Positions 32,375 through 43,110 of a stretch of DNA of 64,000 nucleotides are shown one piece after another (position 1 is the stretch's first letter; every line of letters starts with the position of its first letter). The position numbers and the translations under genes are program-made. Source of the DNA: Neodiprion pinetum (taxonomy: Eukaryota > Arthropoda > Insecta > Hymenoptera > Diprionidae); the NCBI RefSeq assembly GCF_021155775.2, contig NC_060233.1:39091077-39155076 (forward strand). Direction: 5' to 3'. The notes below the pieces were generated by a model. It did not search any database. It saw only the letters and a program-made list of their open reading frames with translations, and was not told the DNA's origin.

Positions 32375-35300
32375 CTGTGATTGAAAAAAGTAAAGAAGAT
32401 GTCAGAACTACAAATAGCCCGGAAATTCGCATCCGGCAAAAAGTTCCACAAGTCATCCTAAGCTTACAAAACGCGACTTCGTTTCAGGGTTATAGTATGA
32501 ACAGTACTACCGAGTTATTCAAGACTTGGTGATTTTATCTGAACTGCAGTTACAGTGACCAAGTGACTCGAAATGAATCCGAACGACATCTGAACCTCGG
32601 ACTACGTTAAAATCCAAAAGTCATGGAAGAAACAGTAAGCGGAAGAAGTTGATTCACTAACTTTGTGTTTTGACCTTTCCACTGCAGTGTTTCTTTTGCC
32701 GTGCCCTCGAGTTTTGGAACCAGACTTGCGTGACTCTTTTGCTGAGTCCCGTGACGTGAGCTATCCTCTCTAGGTCCTGACCGTCAGGATTACTGTCCAG
32801 CTGAAAGTTAGCCTGAAGTACGGAGAGCTGTTCCTCGGTGAAGGTGGTCCGCACTCTCTTGGCCTTGTTCGCTTTGCCGCCCTCCGAGTCCCCGTCTTCG
32901 GACGAGGAGGTGTTGTTGCCCTCGACTACGTCCAGGTAGTGCGCCTTGCAGAGCAGCCGCGCATCCAACAGCGCAAATTGTTCCCCGGTTGAAAGCTGCC
33001 GCGAACAAGCATCACATGCGAAACAGGCCAAGTGATAAACTCGCTCTCTGGCTCTACGCACCCAATCACCGGCCCCCACGCTTCGTCCGCACTTTGCACA
33101 CTTTGCTCCAAATGCCCTGAAACATGAATTGCAACGTGTTTATATGTGAGAATTAGGTAAGGATGAATGAAAATTGTTTGCAAAGATCTAATCGGTACTC
33201 TATTTTATCCTATAGTTTTGAGGAAATTATTCCCGAATTGTCGTTTCTTACAAATGAAAATTGGAATATCGTCGCTCCGAGGGATCTTTGGCTCTCCGGT
33301 GATTGCCATTTGGTAGGTACAGCGTTATAAAAATCGACAATTATTTCTCTGCAGACGAGTTGAACGTCCGAGACTCCACCCCGTTTCACCCCGTTTCAAT
33401 TTCTATTTCAATAGCAATATCGGAGGGTCGGTATAGGCATGGGTTGGAAGGAATATACCTGTGTAATAGTGAAAGAGCGGCATCTATAATAGGGCTGGCC
33501 TGTCTTGGTAGGAAATAGAATTCCCTCGGCTGGGTAAAGGCTCATGCAGCAGGATTTAATTCCCCCGTGAGTTATAATGCCCATTACCAAAAAACAAATG
33601 AATAAATTAGGGCGGGGTTGTTTGGTAGCCGGACCCGAGGCCCCCGGAGATTTATGGATACGCGCCAGCTCTGCATCGGCGTTCCGTACCTGTGTACCCA
33701 GTGCCCGGGTGTACGTGTGCCGTATCCAAACAGCCCGAAGTGAACACCTTTGCTCGCCGCATAGGTAAGCACACGGCTGCTGCAGGCGCCACTATTTATG
33801 TAAATTCACAAATACTCCCAAGATACAAGCCAGATTAAGAACGTTCGGTAGGGCAGCATGCTCGAAGGCTCCTAGGCGTGCCTTGCTCCCGAAATTAGCA
33901 TAACCAATACCTCGAGCATTGGGGCTGATGCCAAGCCTTCGGCCGGGCCACCTTTCGTGACTGGGCGTCGGTATCATCGGTCTAATTATCACCGAGTCAT
34001 AGTTTATCATTCAGTCATACGCGTCTCGGTACGGTACCTTTCCGTACAACTCATCGAGAGCCTTGATTTTCGTTGGTTTTCATTTTCGAACCACTCGCGC
34101 ACCGCCGACTGCTTGTAGCGTAAAAACTTGCCTTTTCTCACTCGACGGACTATCCGAGAACCAGCGAGTGATGACTCATTACGTCAGTTGGTGAATTATT
34201 GTGGGTACCAAGGTAGGAAGCTAATTTACACGTCAGATTGATCAGGATTAGAAGCCCGGTGTACGACAAAACACTTTACTTGACGCATTCGGTAACTCAT
34301 GCGGACGTGCATGTTCTATGCATGACACTTCTATGCTTCGAGATTACCTTTATCGATGTCCATAACTCTTAGCGTTATCTTGTTTACACGATCTTCAGGA
34401 CAATTTGTTTTGCATAACGACATCTCGTTCCGGCAACCTCAATCGAGCAAAGTACAGGTATCCGTGGATCACGTACGCGTCTCCCTTCTTTCGACGATAT
34501 TTCGTATCGATATTAAATACAAAAGAAACAAAACGCTTTCGGTCAACTACGCTCAAAAATCAGCTCGAAAGTTGACTTTGTCTTGACTTTTACTATCTCT
34601 TGATGCTGTGCCCCAGAAAAGCAAACTTCCAGTTCAGCAGATGAGAATGAAAAATTTGGAAAAAAGATACCTTGTTAACCGCAAAGTGGATGCACACACT
34701 ATACATACGGACATACATACATACATACATTGAGTGGAAGGATCATGGTCATAGCGATGTCTGCACATAACGTAGGCATGGTTATACGTATTATGCATGA
34801 ATAGCTGTAGACGCTGTGCATTGTATGTATACGGCAGTGCCAGAAGTCTCAAGGTTCGAAACCCGCCCCCTGAGCACACGAGCGCAGTGCGAACACGGGC
34901 AAGTCACTGTCGACCGCAGTTACGAGGCAGATTCCTCGGTCGTTCGTATTATACCAAAGTCAGCTGACGCAGTACAAAGACAGAATTCATCCAGCACCAC
35001 CTAGCTTTGGTTATATACCCCTTCCAATAAAAGCCTGGCGTACCGTGAGAGAGCAAGCTTACGTGGAAATGAGACTGATCACTTCTTCGTGCATTTTTTC
35101 CTCACGGACCGGAAGAAAGTGAACGAAAGAAACGTTTTCTTCGCAAACACGACTTCACACGTCACGAGAACTCGTTGAAGAGTCGCCTTGATCAATCAGA
35201 TATGTCAGTAAATGATTTCTGAGTTCTTAGGTTCGACACTGCTGCAACTTTGTTTGGATCTCGCCACAAAAGTTGGCTATAAGAATAACTGCGGTTGATC

Positions 35301-38300
35301 AACGATGGTGGACGACACGGCTTGGGCAATACCCTGCAGTTACGCCGTTCACAAATATGTATGTACCTTGGAATCGGCTTGACCCGTGAGAATTCTGAAT
35401 GGACTCGTACGGATTCCTATCATGGCTGCATCTGGAATTTTATAACACAAGAATCCACGACGAAGAAACAGAAGTAACTCTTGCTTCGACCACGAATGGA
35501 TATGTCAGGAATGCGTGACATTCGATCCGGGTATTAGAGAAAGAAATCCGGCTGCCCGATTACTTCTGAATCGCGATTTTCTCCCTCCCTCAAGACTTAC
35601 CCTCCTTTCCAACGGTATGCAGAAGTGCCATTCGCCCTGACTCGGAGCTCGAGAGATTCGAATCGGACGTCGTGTATGAATTTGCGCTACATGCGATTCT
35701 GCAGTCATGCCCGAGGTCTCGTCGCGTGTACATCACTCCGTGCTGTCCGGTTTCACGCGTGGGGGGGAATCAGGGGAAGATGGGAAGTATATTGGGAGGC
35801 TCGCCAATATCGAGTGTAATTACCGCGCAACGGCACAACCTAGAAGAAGTCTTTATGGCCAGCCGGGAGTGTACTACACACATTAATCAATCCGAGGCCC
35901 TTGGCGATCACCACTTTGGATCTTCCTAAGATCGCGCGGTCCGTACAACGCAGCTCCTCTCCTATACTTGATGCATCACGCATACCAGTTTACACCTTGC
36001 CGTTATAGACCTGCAGGGTCCATTGCGTGCCACAGAACGGTCAGCTCGCCGTGGTCGTGAGAAGAAATCGTTGCGGAGGGTCCGGCTTTTCGACAGAAGT
36101 TACGAGCCTGATTTTCAGAATACGGAAGGGATGATTTGATCGGTACGTCCGAGCCCGAGCGCACGGAGTAAATTCCCGTTTTTATTCCATTCTGAACATT
36201 GTATTCGGTGAATGCTGTGTATGGTATAGGTACTGGTTAAAGGTGGCAACAGTGAAGTGTACGTGCACAGCAGCGTGTAAACTCTGAATTTTGACTGGTT
36301 ACGCGGACCTTCTCATTCAGTAAAAGAAGACCAAAGGGGACCTGCAGCAGAGATGGGGTCGAGAGGTGAGGTGAGTTGACTGGATCTGGAATGCCGTGTG
36401 CGAGAGGGTGGTGAGCACGTATAAGTTGTACCCATACCATCTGTATTTTGTTTCTGCCGCGTCACGTGCGCGACTTAATCCCACAGACAGGGCAAGTCAC
36501 GTAGTAAAATCTTGCCGCGCGAGAATATCTCGATGTATAAATATATGCGGAGAGGATGCCCGCAACAGGGAGCCAGATATCGGTTATGGAAGTGTCACGT
36601 GTCGCGGTGCCTAAGCTCGACAAATGATCATGCGGCGGTTCACCGTTCGGATGCAAGAGGCTCCCGCATGGTAGCGGGCAACTGTCTTCTTAAGTCGATC
36701 TTAAGTCAATCCCGATGGCCAAGACTGCGGGGAGTAGCTTCTCAAGTTCGGGGGTTGAACACCACCAGCCTCTTAGGCATGGAGATTTAAGGGGGGAAAA
36801 CAGTTCCTGAACTCACATGGCGTAGTCGTGCCTGCAGTAGAGCCGCATGCCTCGCAAAAAACAGGAGTGCTGATCGTGGAGAGGCCTGGCACAGGCGCAG
36901 CACCTGAGACAACGCGAGTGCCAAGTTCGCCCTCCCACGCAGAGGACCGTTCGCTCCCGGACCCGGTCGCCGCAGCCTCCGCACTCCATTAGCCTGTCCA
37001 TGTCCATGTCCATCGCGTCATTGTCGCTATTGTTGTTGTTCGTGGTTGTCGTATTGTTGTTGTTGTTGTTGTTGGTGGTATTCTTCACGCTCAGACAGGA
37101 TGTCGCGTCCGTTGATTCCGGGTCCGTTTCTATCTCCGTCTGAAACGATAAGACACATTGAGGAATCGGTGGTTACGGCTTGTTTCACGGACCGCGAAAA
37201 GTCTTTCTCGAACATGGACAAGACGTTGGAAATGGGAGGATTATTATGAAGAAACTCTGATGTATATCGTTTTCGTGGCTGGAAGAGATTAGATCCTTGA
37301 CTTAATTGTAGTACATGTATCGATACAGTATATTATGCAGGAGCGGCCGATAGCCTGTCCAAAGAAAACAATGGGGTACCTCGCCTGCGATCACGTTGAT
37401 CCAATTAATGTAATTGAATTAAAAACGTGTGAAAAAACGGGCTAAAAGTAGTATTAATAATAATGAAAAATCTTTCACAATTAGCTCCGCTCTCGGTCAG
37501 CATGGAGTATAGAAAACCAGTTTAAGCGGCGGCACCGGTGCTATCAAGAGGCTCAAATCTCAATTAATAATAGGAAATAAAATGGAGAAAACGAATATAC
37601 GAAGAAGAAAACAAAAAACACAAGCATGAAAAAAATCAATGACCAAAAAGGTGATAAATGATCGTTAGCGTCTGAGTTACACGCATCTTATACATATGCT
37701 TGCGAGTTTCACGCGACTCTCAACACCGAGACTCGCGCGTTTCACCATCCGAAGCCCAAGATGTGATGCTCGTATTGAACAATAGATTCATAGGTGATAG
37801 TTAGACACAATGCATGTTACAAGGTCCAACATTTCGTTCAGGTATTAATTCTATCGCACTTCAGAACTAATGGACGAAATTTTTCATCCAGTAACGCGAA
37901 GTGGAAAAAATTGTGGATACCAAATGGTCGTCGATCTGGTGCCAATTCGTGTCAAAGAAATGGATTAGAGTTTGTGGCAATGATTGCGATAACTATGATA
38001 ATTCGATATTTGACCGTGGAAATTGTTTGAAATAATCTTATTGACTGATGGGAAATTCTCATCATAATATTCTTCATAAAGTTGGACTCCCGAGCGTTGT
38101 AATGTAGATCGTGTTCTCTGATTAATTAATTGCTATATCGCATCGTGAGCATAGACGGCATTGTTCGTCTCTACGGGGAATCAATGAGTTAATTACCCAA
38201 TTAAATCTCCTACCTTGAAGCCACGGTGATTTATAATCAACTTTTACGGTCCTATAACACCGGATACCCATACCTCCGTACAAACTTCTCATATTATACT

Positions 38301-41300
38301 TATATATGCGGTAAGTTATTCAGCCGCGGTTTGAGGTCCGCAAGATTTGCAACATCGTTCAGCATCGTGAAAAGTAAATTATTACCAGTTTATGACGTCT
38401 TGTTGATGTTGCGTTGTAGGCAGACATATTTTCATCCAGCGCGATTACCATTCTTCATTTTCCAGTAGCGGATTGAATCTCCCATTTCGTATTTATGGTT
38501 GTGAACGATACCGGAAGTCGCGAAATTCACACTGCCGAATAAAAGCTTTGCAGAACTTGCATGCAGGATAAGATGATGAATTGAGATTTTATCTTGTGTA
38601 CAGATCAAAAGAGTACCGGTTTGGAAAGTATTCCGACTACATCGCCGTGTGATGCATGGATTGGAATTTCTTCAGGTTCTTTGGATCGTTCTTCGATCCG
38701 AAATAGTTTCCATTTCCGAGGCTTTTTCGATATGCACCTCTAGCAGCGTTTAGGAAACAGGCTTTACGTCCGCTGTGTGTAATTTTTGACGTTATAATTA
38801 CTCACTCGCCTCATAAGGCAATAATAATATCCCTAATAGGACAACCAATTGATTTATGATCCGAAGGAGGCGTTGAACTCGGGTTGATTTATGCGCCCGG
38901 CATATCGTGCAGCCTTGTAGTCTTCCTTTCGTGGACGATCTCGCTGTGCACCTTCTTTCTCGATATTCGTCGATCCTGGGACGAAAGTTGAATCCATCCT
39001 GGGCGCATTCAACGAATGATTCAGGCTTTTGCGGCTTATACGTATTCCGTTCAGCGCCGCGACGCTAGTCTCGGCAACAAACTATTACGCGCCCATGCAT
39101 AGAACGCCATAGATTCCGGGGCCCAATACCCGCAGCGTTTTTATGCCCTTTTTCAACTTTACGACCGCGGACAGCCGGGGAGTCCTAACCGAAAGGGTAA
39201 TTTACTGCACCCTGGAATGCGACCTCATATTTGTGCCTTCCATGATTTCACCCCCTCCTCGTGTTTTTTGGACCATCCCCGCGGCACGCGTCTCTACGCG
39301 GTTTATATTCGTGTTCGGAATGCAAACCGCCATTCGATTACGCGACGGTGGCCTTCGCGCAGGGAAGTTGGCAAAAAGTATGCTAATTTTTCACGCCTTT
39401 TCAACGTCCTGGTTCATAAGTTGGTACGAGCGAAAAACAAAATTTATGCTAATTCGACAGGTACGCACGTGTTGTTCGGAATGGAAATAAACCATACCGA
39501 CGGTTTTCAATCCGTACAAACATATCTGTCAACACTATATTTAATCAAGTTGAAACATGAATTTCATCGTTTAGCACCTTCCAGAAAGTGGAGAAAAAAT
39601 TCACGAACCGGTTAATAATTTTAACAGAAAAAGTTTTAAATTTGCCCGCATCTGGTATTAGCAACGGAGCAGACTCTTGGATGTGAGAATTATTGCGGCG
39701 AGATCTGTAGATGTGACGAGACGCGACGTTTTGCAATCAAGAATTATCATTCATCTCTACCAAACTCCGTTGACAACTGCCGACGATGATCAATGCGGCT
39801 GGGCAACGCAGATCGGGCTCATATATTATTGCTCGAAAGATGTATGGGTCTCATCGCGTGTATTGTACTCCGAATTGTACATACCGCAATATCAGAAGAG
39901 GCGCATTCGGCACCGTTACTTCACCATCAATAAATCCTGGTCAGGATTTACTTTTTTCAAAAATCTTCAACTGATTAAATTTTCTTTCCGACGTTAATTG
40001 AACGGCGTCAACGTCGTACTGTCGTATTGTTGATTTTTCGAACAGACGCTGATTTCACGTCAATGTTATTTGCATGACTAGCCAATTTCCCAGACAAAAA
40101 TTCCACTCTAGATGACAACTGTTGTCGATTTTCGCTGTATCGAATTATCCGTGAAACGACGAGTATTCAAACAATTCGGAGGCAAGATATTCGACGATGT
40201 AAGATTCCTCGCAGACGAGTCTGAGGACAACGAGAATTCGGTGTACACTCATTAGAATTGAAAGTTGGTTTGTTAAATCAGTTTTTCCCAGAGGGCACGG
40301 TGGCGATAGCCTGACGAAGAAGGTCATCCGTATGGCGCGGCTGCGGAGGAGCGGTTCCGTGGTGTGAAAAAAGCAATCAGCAGGTAATAAATAAGAGTAA
40401 TAGATGCGATAATTTATTTTGCTCATACGCGATGAACTGACAAAGTGAGAAATGTCGGGGTCAAGCGAGGCGCAGAGCGATCAGTGCAGAGCTATCTCGG
40501 GACTGCCGTCGATCGAAACGCAGTGAAAACCAAAGAGACGATACCCGCCGCGGGAGTGGGTGAAAAATAATGAATGAAAGGCGTGGATGCCTCCCATTTT
40601 TAGTTTTTAATCTTATTATTTTTTTTTTTCTCTCTCTCTTTTCGAAGACGGGCGAAGCCGCCCCGAGGATCCATCCATATTCCGGCTGCGGTGTGGTGAT
40701 TGACTTCCTGGCGAACGCTGGTTACTGGAACAACGTTCCGTTACCTCGCCGTCCGTACACAAGTCCCAATCGTACCACGCACACCGATCAACGAGCTTCT
40801 TGTCAAGCCACCGCCTCTACGGTGTTTAAAAGACGAAATATGCCTTCGAATAAGGTTCGCTTTCCTTGATAAAGTGGCCGATTAATCTCGCCGGCAACGA
40901 GCCGTTGATGAGTTTCTGTCGTCCGAGAAAAGCGGCGTATCTTCCTCGTACTTGGGTCCTGCAGGGCTGAAAAAACTCTGTTACACGTTTAGCGGCTGAA
41001 TTCCGTTTAGAATTTACGAGTCATATTGGAGCTGCCGTGATGTATTTATGCCCGCAAGGTTTGATGCTAATAGCTGTGCCGGAATGACGCTCGATTATAC
41101 GACGGTGCACCGCAGCGTTGCACATGCAACTGTTATCGCATGCGATAAATTAAATTCGCAATATATGTGTGTGACCTCTGTCTCGGCTCAGTTGCAGCTA
41201 CCGCCATTTCTGGAAGGGTGCCTTTTATTGCATGTCTCATTAATCGATACCGATTATTATTTCAGTTGAAGACACATGTGAAACTTGATGCGAATCTACA

Positions 41301-42243
41301 GCGAATACAACCGCGTACGTACCGTAAGTATGAGCGATGTTTTTTTTTTTTTCTTTTTTTTTTTTCTTTTTCAATTTCATTTTTCGTCTTCAATGAATAT
41401 GAAAAACGAGCTTCTGCGATTTCAGAAATGTTACATCCATGTATTATGTATTCGAATTGATTCAAGCAACGGCGAGTTGCTTATAAATGTGGTTCCATTA
41501 ATTCGGTACTTTCGTAATTGTAAATATTTTTAATCATATACTGATTCTGACTGCGATTCATCGAGTCTTGGTCAATAAAAACAAGAAATCAAGGCAGCAC
41601 GCGTTAATTATAATATTGAATGGGATTTGCTGCCGTATTTAGCAAGCTTCGATTGTAATTTTACGTCTTGGATACGTAGCGACGGTTTCATTGAATTTCC
41701 GTCGATAGAAACGAATTAAATATACCTTTACCATAATTAAGGAGATGCGCGATTGCTGAATTTCTCATTTCTCAATTATTCAAATTCGACAAAGTATTTC
41801 TCAATACTCTGAAAATTTCCGGGAACGATAAACGAAGCTGCGCATTTAGTGAAACTAATGAAAAATCGCTTACAAATCACTGCGTAATTTTGGATCCTCT
41901 TTTGACTGAATTTTTCATTCTATCAATGGTCAGAAATCCACTTTCAACGTGAATTGTCCGATTGCATTTTAGCACAGATCAGTTCACCGAGAAATTCGAT
42001 AATCTTGCGCCAATTTCGATAGTGAGCTGATCAACCTTCCAGGACAATCGATGTGTCTGTAAACCGCATCCGAATGACCTCACAGAATAAAAACTTTCAA
42101 CCAAAGAGAAATTCGTCAAGTCGAAGGACAGTCAATGATTCGGAACCTTCGCGTTGCGCTCGAGGTAATTCTCGATGAAAAATATCAGCACTCCACCATC
42201 GTGCTGTCGAATTAACAAATCAATTAACCGAACTTACCTTCAT
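32172..42243 (-). CDS. Awh: Second Awh/LHX6/8-class LIM-homeodomain gene, minus-strand copy
   Basis: Paralogue of the plus-strand gene, transcribed toward it. Proposed coding exons in transcript order: 42243-42238, 37139-36817, 33116-32662, 32374-32172. They sum to 987 nt, 328 residues, all GT-AG. Domain order: Asn/Asp-rich linker 3-52, LIM1 about 55-107, LIM2 about 116-169, homeodomain about 195-254, Pro/Thr/Gln-rich tail 255-328. LIM1, LIM2 and homeodomain are residue-for-residue identical to the plus copy, so DNA and cofactor binding should be equivalent; any functional difference must lie in the linker, the tail or expression. The tail lacks the SMDELSQDS block and contains a TPMTPSTPT run. 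LIM2 and homeodomain share one exon, unlike the plus copy. No frameshift or premature stop is seen, so this is a working gene rather than a pseudogene. Paralogue naming is uncertain. Confidence 0.9.
32662..33116 (-). CDS. Awh: Minus-strand Awh paralogue exon 3: LIM2 fused to homeodomain
   Basis: Acceptor GTTTCAG, donor CAAA|GTTAGT at 32661. One 455-nt exon carries LIM2, the acidic linker (SSSEDGDSEGG) and the whole homeodomain, ending KKHCSGKVKTQ. The plus copy has a 107-bp intron inside the equivalent linker. Zinc ligands and the WFQN recognition-helix core are intact. Phase 1 exit joins to the tail exon to make Met262. Confidence 0.95.
33117..36816 (-). other. Awh: Intron 2 of minus-strand Awh paralogue (LIM1-LIM2)
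   Basis: A 3.7 kb phase-2 intron in the same place as intron 2 of the plus copy. A CATA microsatellite lies at 34711-34730. Scattered open frames under 95 codons show no family resemblance. No exon or mobile element recognised. Confidence 0.85.
34711..34730. repeat. (CATA) tetranucleotide microsatellite
   Basis: Five ACAT/CATA units in intron 2 of the minus gene. Confidence 0.8.
36810..36989 (-). repeat. Inverted copy of the LIM1 exon segment
   Basis: The reverse complement matches 23977-24156 with one mismatch over about 180 bp, covering LIM1 and the first seven intron bases. Together they form a long-range inverted repeat with about 12.65 kb between the arms. Confidence 0.95.
36817..37139 (-). 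CDS. Awh: Minus-strand Awh paralogue exon 2: Asn-rich linker and LIM1
   Basis: Acceptor TCGTTTCAG and donor CCAT|GTGAGT, the same splice phases as the plus copy. It starts TEIETD (plus copy TEVEDV), then runs through an AAC/ACC-coded Asn/Thr repeat and a Met-Asp repeat (DAMDMDMDRL) to Met53, after which LIM1 is identical to the plus copy. The DNA from 36989 down to the donor differs from the plus copy at one base only; the linker is unrelated. Confidence 0.95.
37031..37078 (-). repeat. AAC/ACC repeat coding for the Asn/Thr tract
   Basis: Read on the minus strand, tandem AAC and ACC/ACA codons give a seven-Asn and a four-Asn run separated by four Thr, inside the N-terminal linker of the minus Awh paralogue. 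Likely length-variable. Confidence 0.85.
37140..42237 (-). other. Awh: Proposed intron 1 of minus-strand Awh paralogue
   Basis: A 5.1 kb phase-0 intron. The part next to the LIM1 exon is AT-rich and carries clusters of homeodomain core sites at 37396-37422 and 38121-38206. A long T-rich tract lies near 41340-41375. No gene or mobile element recognised. Confidence 0.5.
38121..38206. promoter_or_regulatory. Cluster of homeodomain TAATTA core sites in intron 1 of the minus gene
   Basis: TAATTA occurs at 38123-38128 and 38190-38195, with overlapping ATTAAT and AATTAA cores at 38121-38131 and 38199-38205. A similar group (ATTAAT, TAATTG, AATTAA) sits at 37396-37422. These are LIM-homeodomain-type cores; auto- or cross-regulation is inference. 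Confidence 0.2.
42238..42243 (-). CDS. Awh: Proposed first coding exon (Met-Lys) of minus-strand Awh paralogue
   Basis: On the minus strand ATGAAG is followed by a near-ideal donor, GTAAGTT (42237 downward). The next exon opens in phase 0 with Thr-Glu, giving the Met-Lys-Thr-Glu start expected for Awh and mirroring the plus gene. I found no other ATGAAR followed by a donor upstream of the LIM1 exon on this strand within the window. It lies just downstream (in transcript sense) of GC-rich sequence. Intron 1 would be 5.1 kb. Confidence 0.62.
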
Positions 42244-43110
42244 CGTGAAATCCAACAATTTCCGTCCGACTGGTTCGGAGCAAGGTGACGAATAGAAAGG
42301 TCGAAATGGCGCGTGCAGTCTCGGCCAGATAAGTTTCTCCTAAAACCAGGCTTACGTAGCCGAATCAACGCTTCGTCACAAACCAAATTTCATACAACAC
42401 TCGTATATCACGCTGCGTTCATGCGCGATACATATTGACAATAATCGAACACGTGTTCAGTCCTCCTTCGCATCACGTAACGTCATCATCTCGTTTCGCC
42501 CGCGCGCGTTTCGCTTCCGTAAAAGTCGCACGTACTTTCCGCGTGAATCAGCGCGATTCTCTCAAGGCTGCGCGATTCTGGATGCCGTGAAGCCGTCCGT
42601 TCATCCTCGAAGATGCGCGGACGCGAAGAAGATGGCCCTCGGTACCGGAAGACGGCCGTTTCGCTCGGCTTTCCGACGCTGCTCTGAGCGAGGCTCGGCT
42701 AAGACTGCTATTCCGGATTATTCCCCGGCCGTATCCTCGTCCCCCACCACGAGCATCGACTCCTGGACCCAACCCGGGCGAGATGCAGGTCCACCATAGG
42801 GAACGCTGCGGCGCTCTCGCCCCCGGGGGAAGGCGGGGGACGGGATTGAAAAGGGAAAATCGGGCTCTTTGACGCCCCGCCTCCTTGACCGCCTCCGTTC
42901 TCCGGGCATCCGGAGGCAGTCCTCTTCCGAGCTGTAAGCTCCTGTTCACACACGTCGTTCGTTACAACGACGCCCCTCGTCCCGGCGCTTAAGTTTTGTC
43001 TTTCCGGCCCGCAGCCGTCACCCCAAGAATTTCTTTTCGCCACCGGAAGGAGTCCCGGTTTTTTACACCGACGTTCAACGGCCCGTTTTCACCCCCCTCA
43101 CTTAGCGCGG
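42244..43110 (-). promoter_or_regulatory. Awh: Presumptive promoter and 5' UTR of minus-strand Awh paralogue
   Basis: From about 42480 to 43110 the sequence is clearly GC- and CpG-rich compared with the AT-rich DNA on either side, and it lies directly upstream of the proposed ATG. This mirrors the GC-rich block before the plus copy's first exon. No TATA box or start site defined. Confidence 0.4.

Noticed and set aside
34850..34875. Second tRNA-like GGTTCGAAACC
   Set aside because: No matching T stem or cloverleaf around it.
36787..36984. Alternative-frame ORF across LIM1, open in both copies (also about 23865-24170), suggesting dual coding
   Set aside because: Openness in both copies follows automatically from their DNA identity; the frame does not continue similarly outside the shared tract.
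41339..41375. Long T tract as a retroelement poly(A) tail
   Set aside because: No adjacent reverse-transcriptase-like sequence or target-site duplication seen; similar T/A tracts are common in the window.
12031..42243. Both genes encode exactly 328 residues
   Set aside because: Different linker (34 versus 50 residues before the LIM1 Met) and tail lengths happen to cancel; treated as coincidence.
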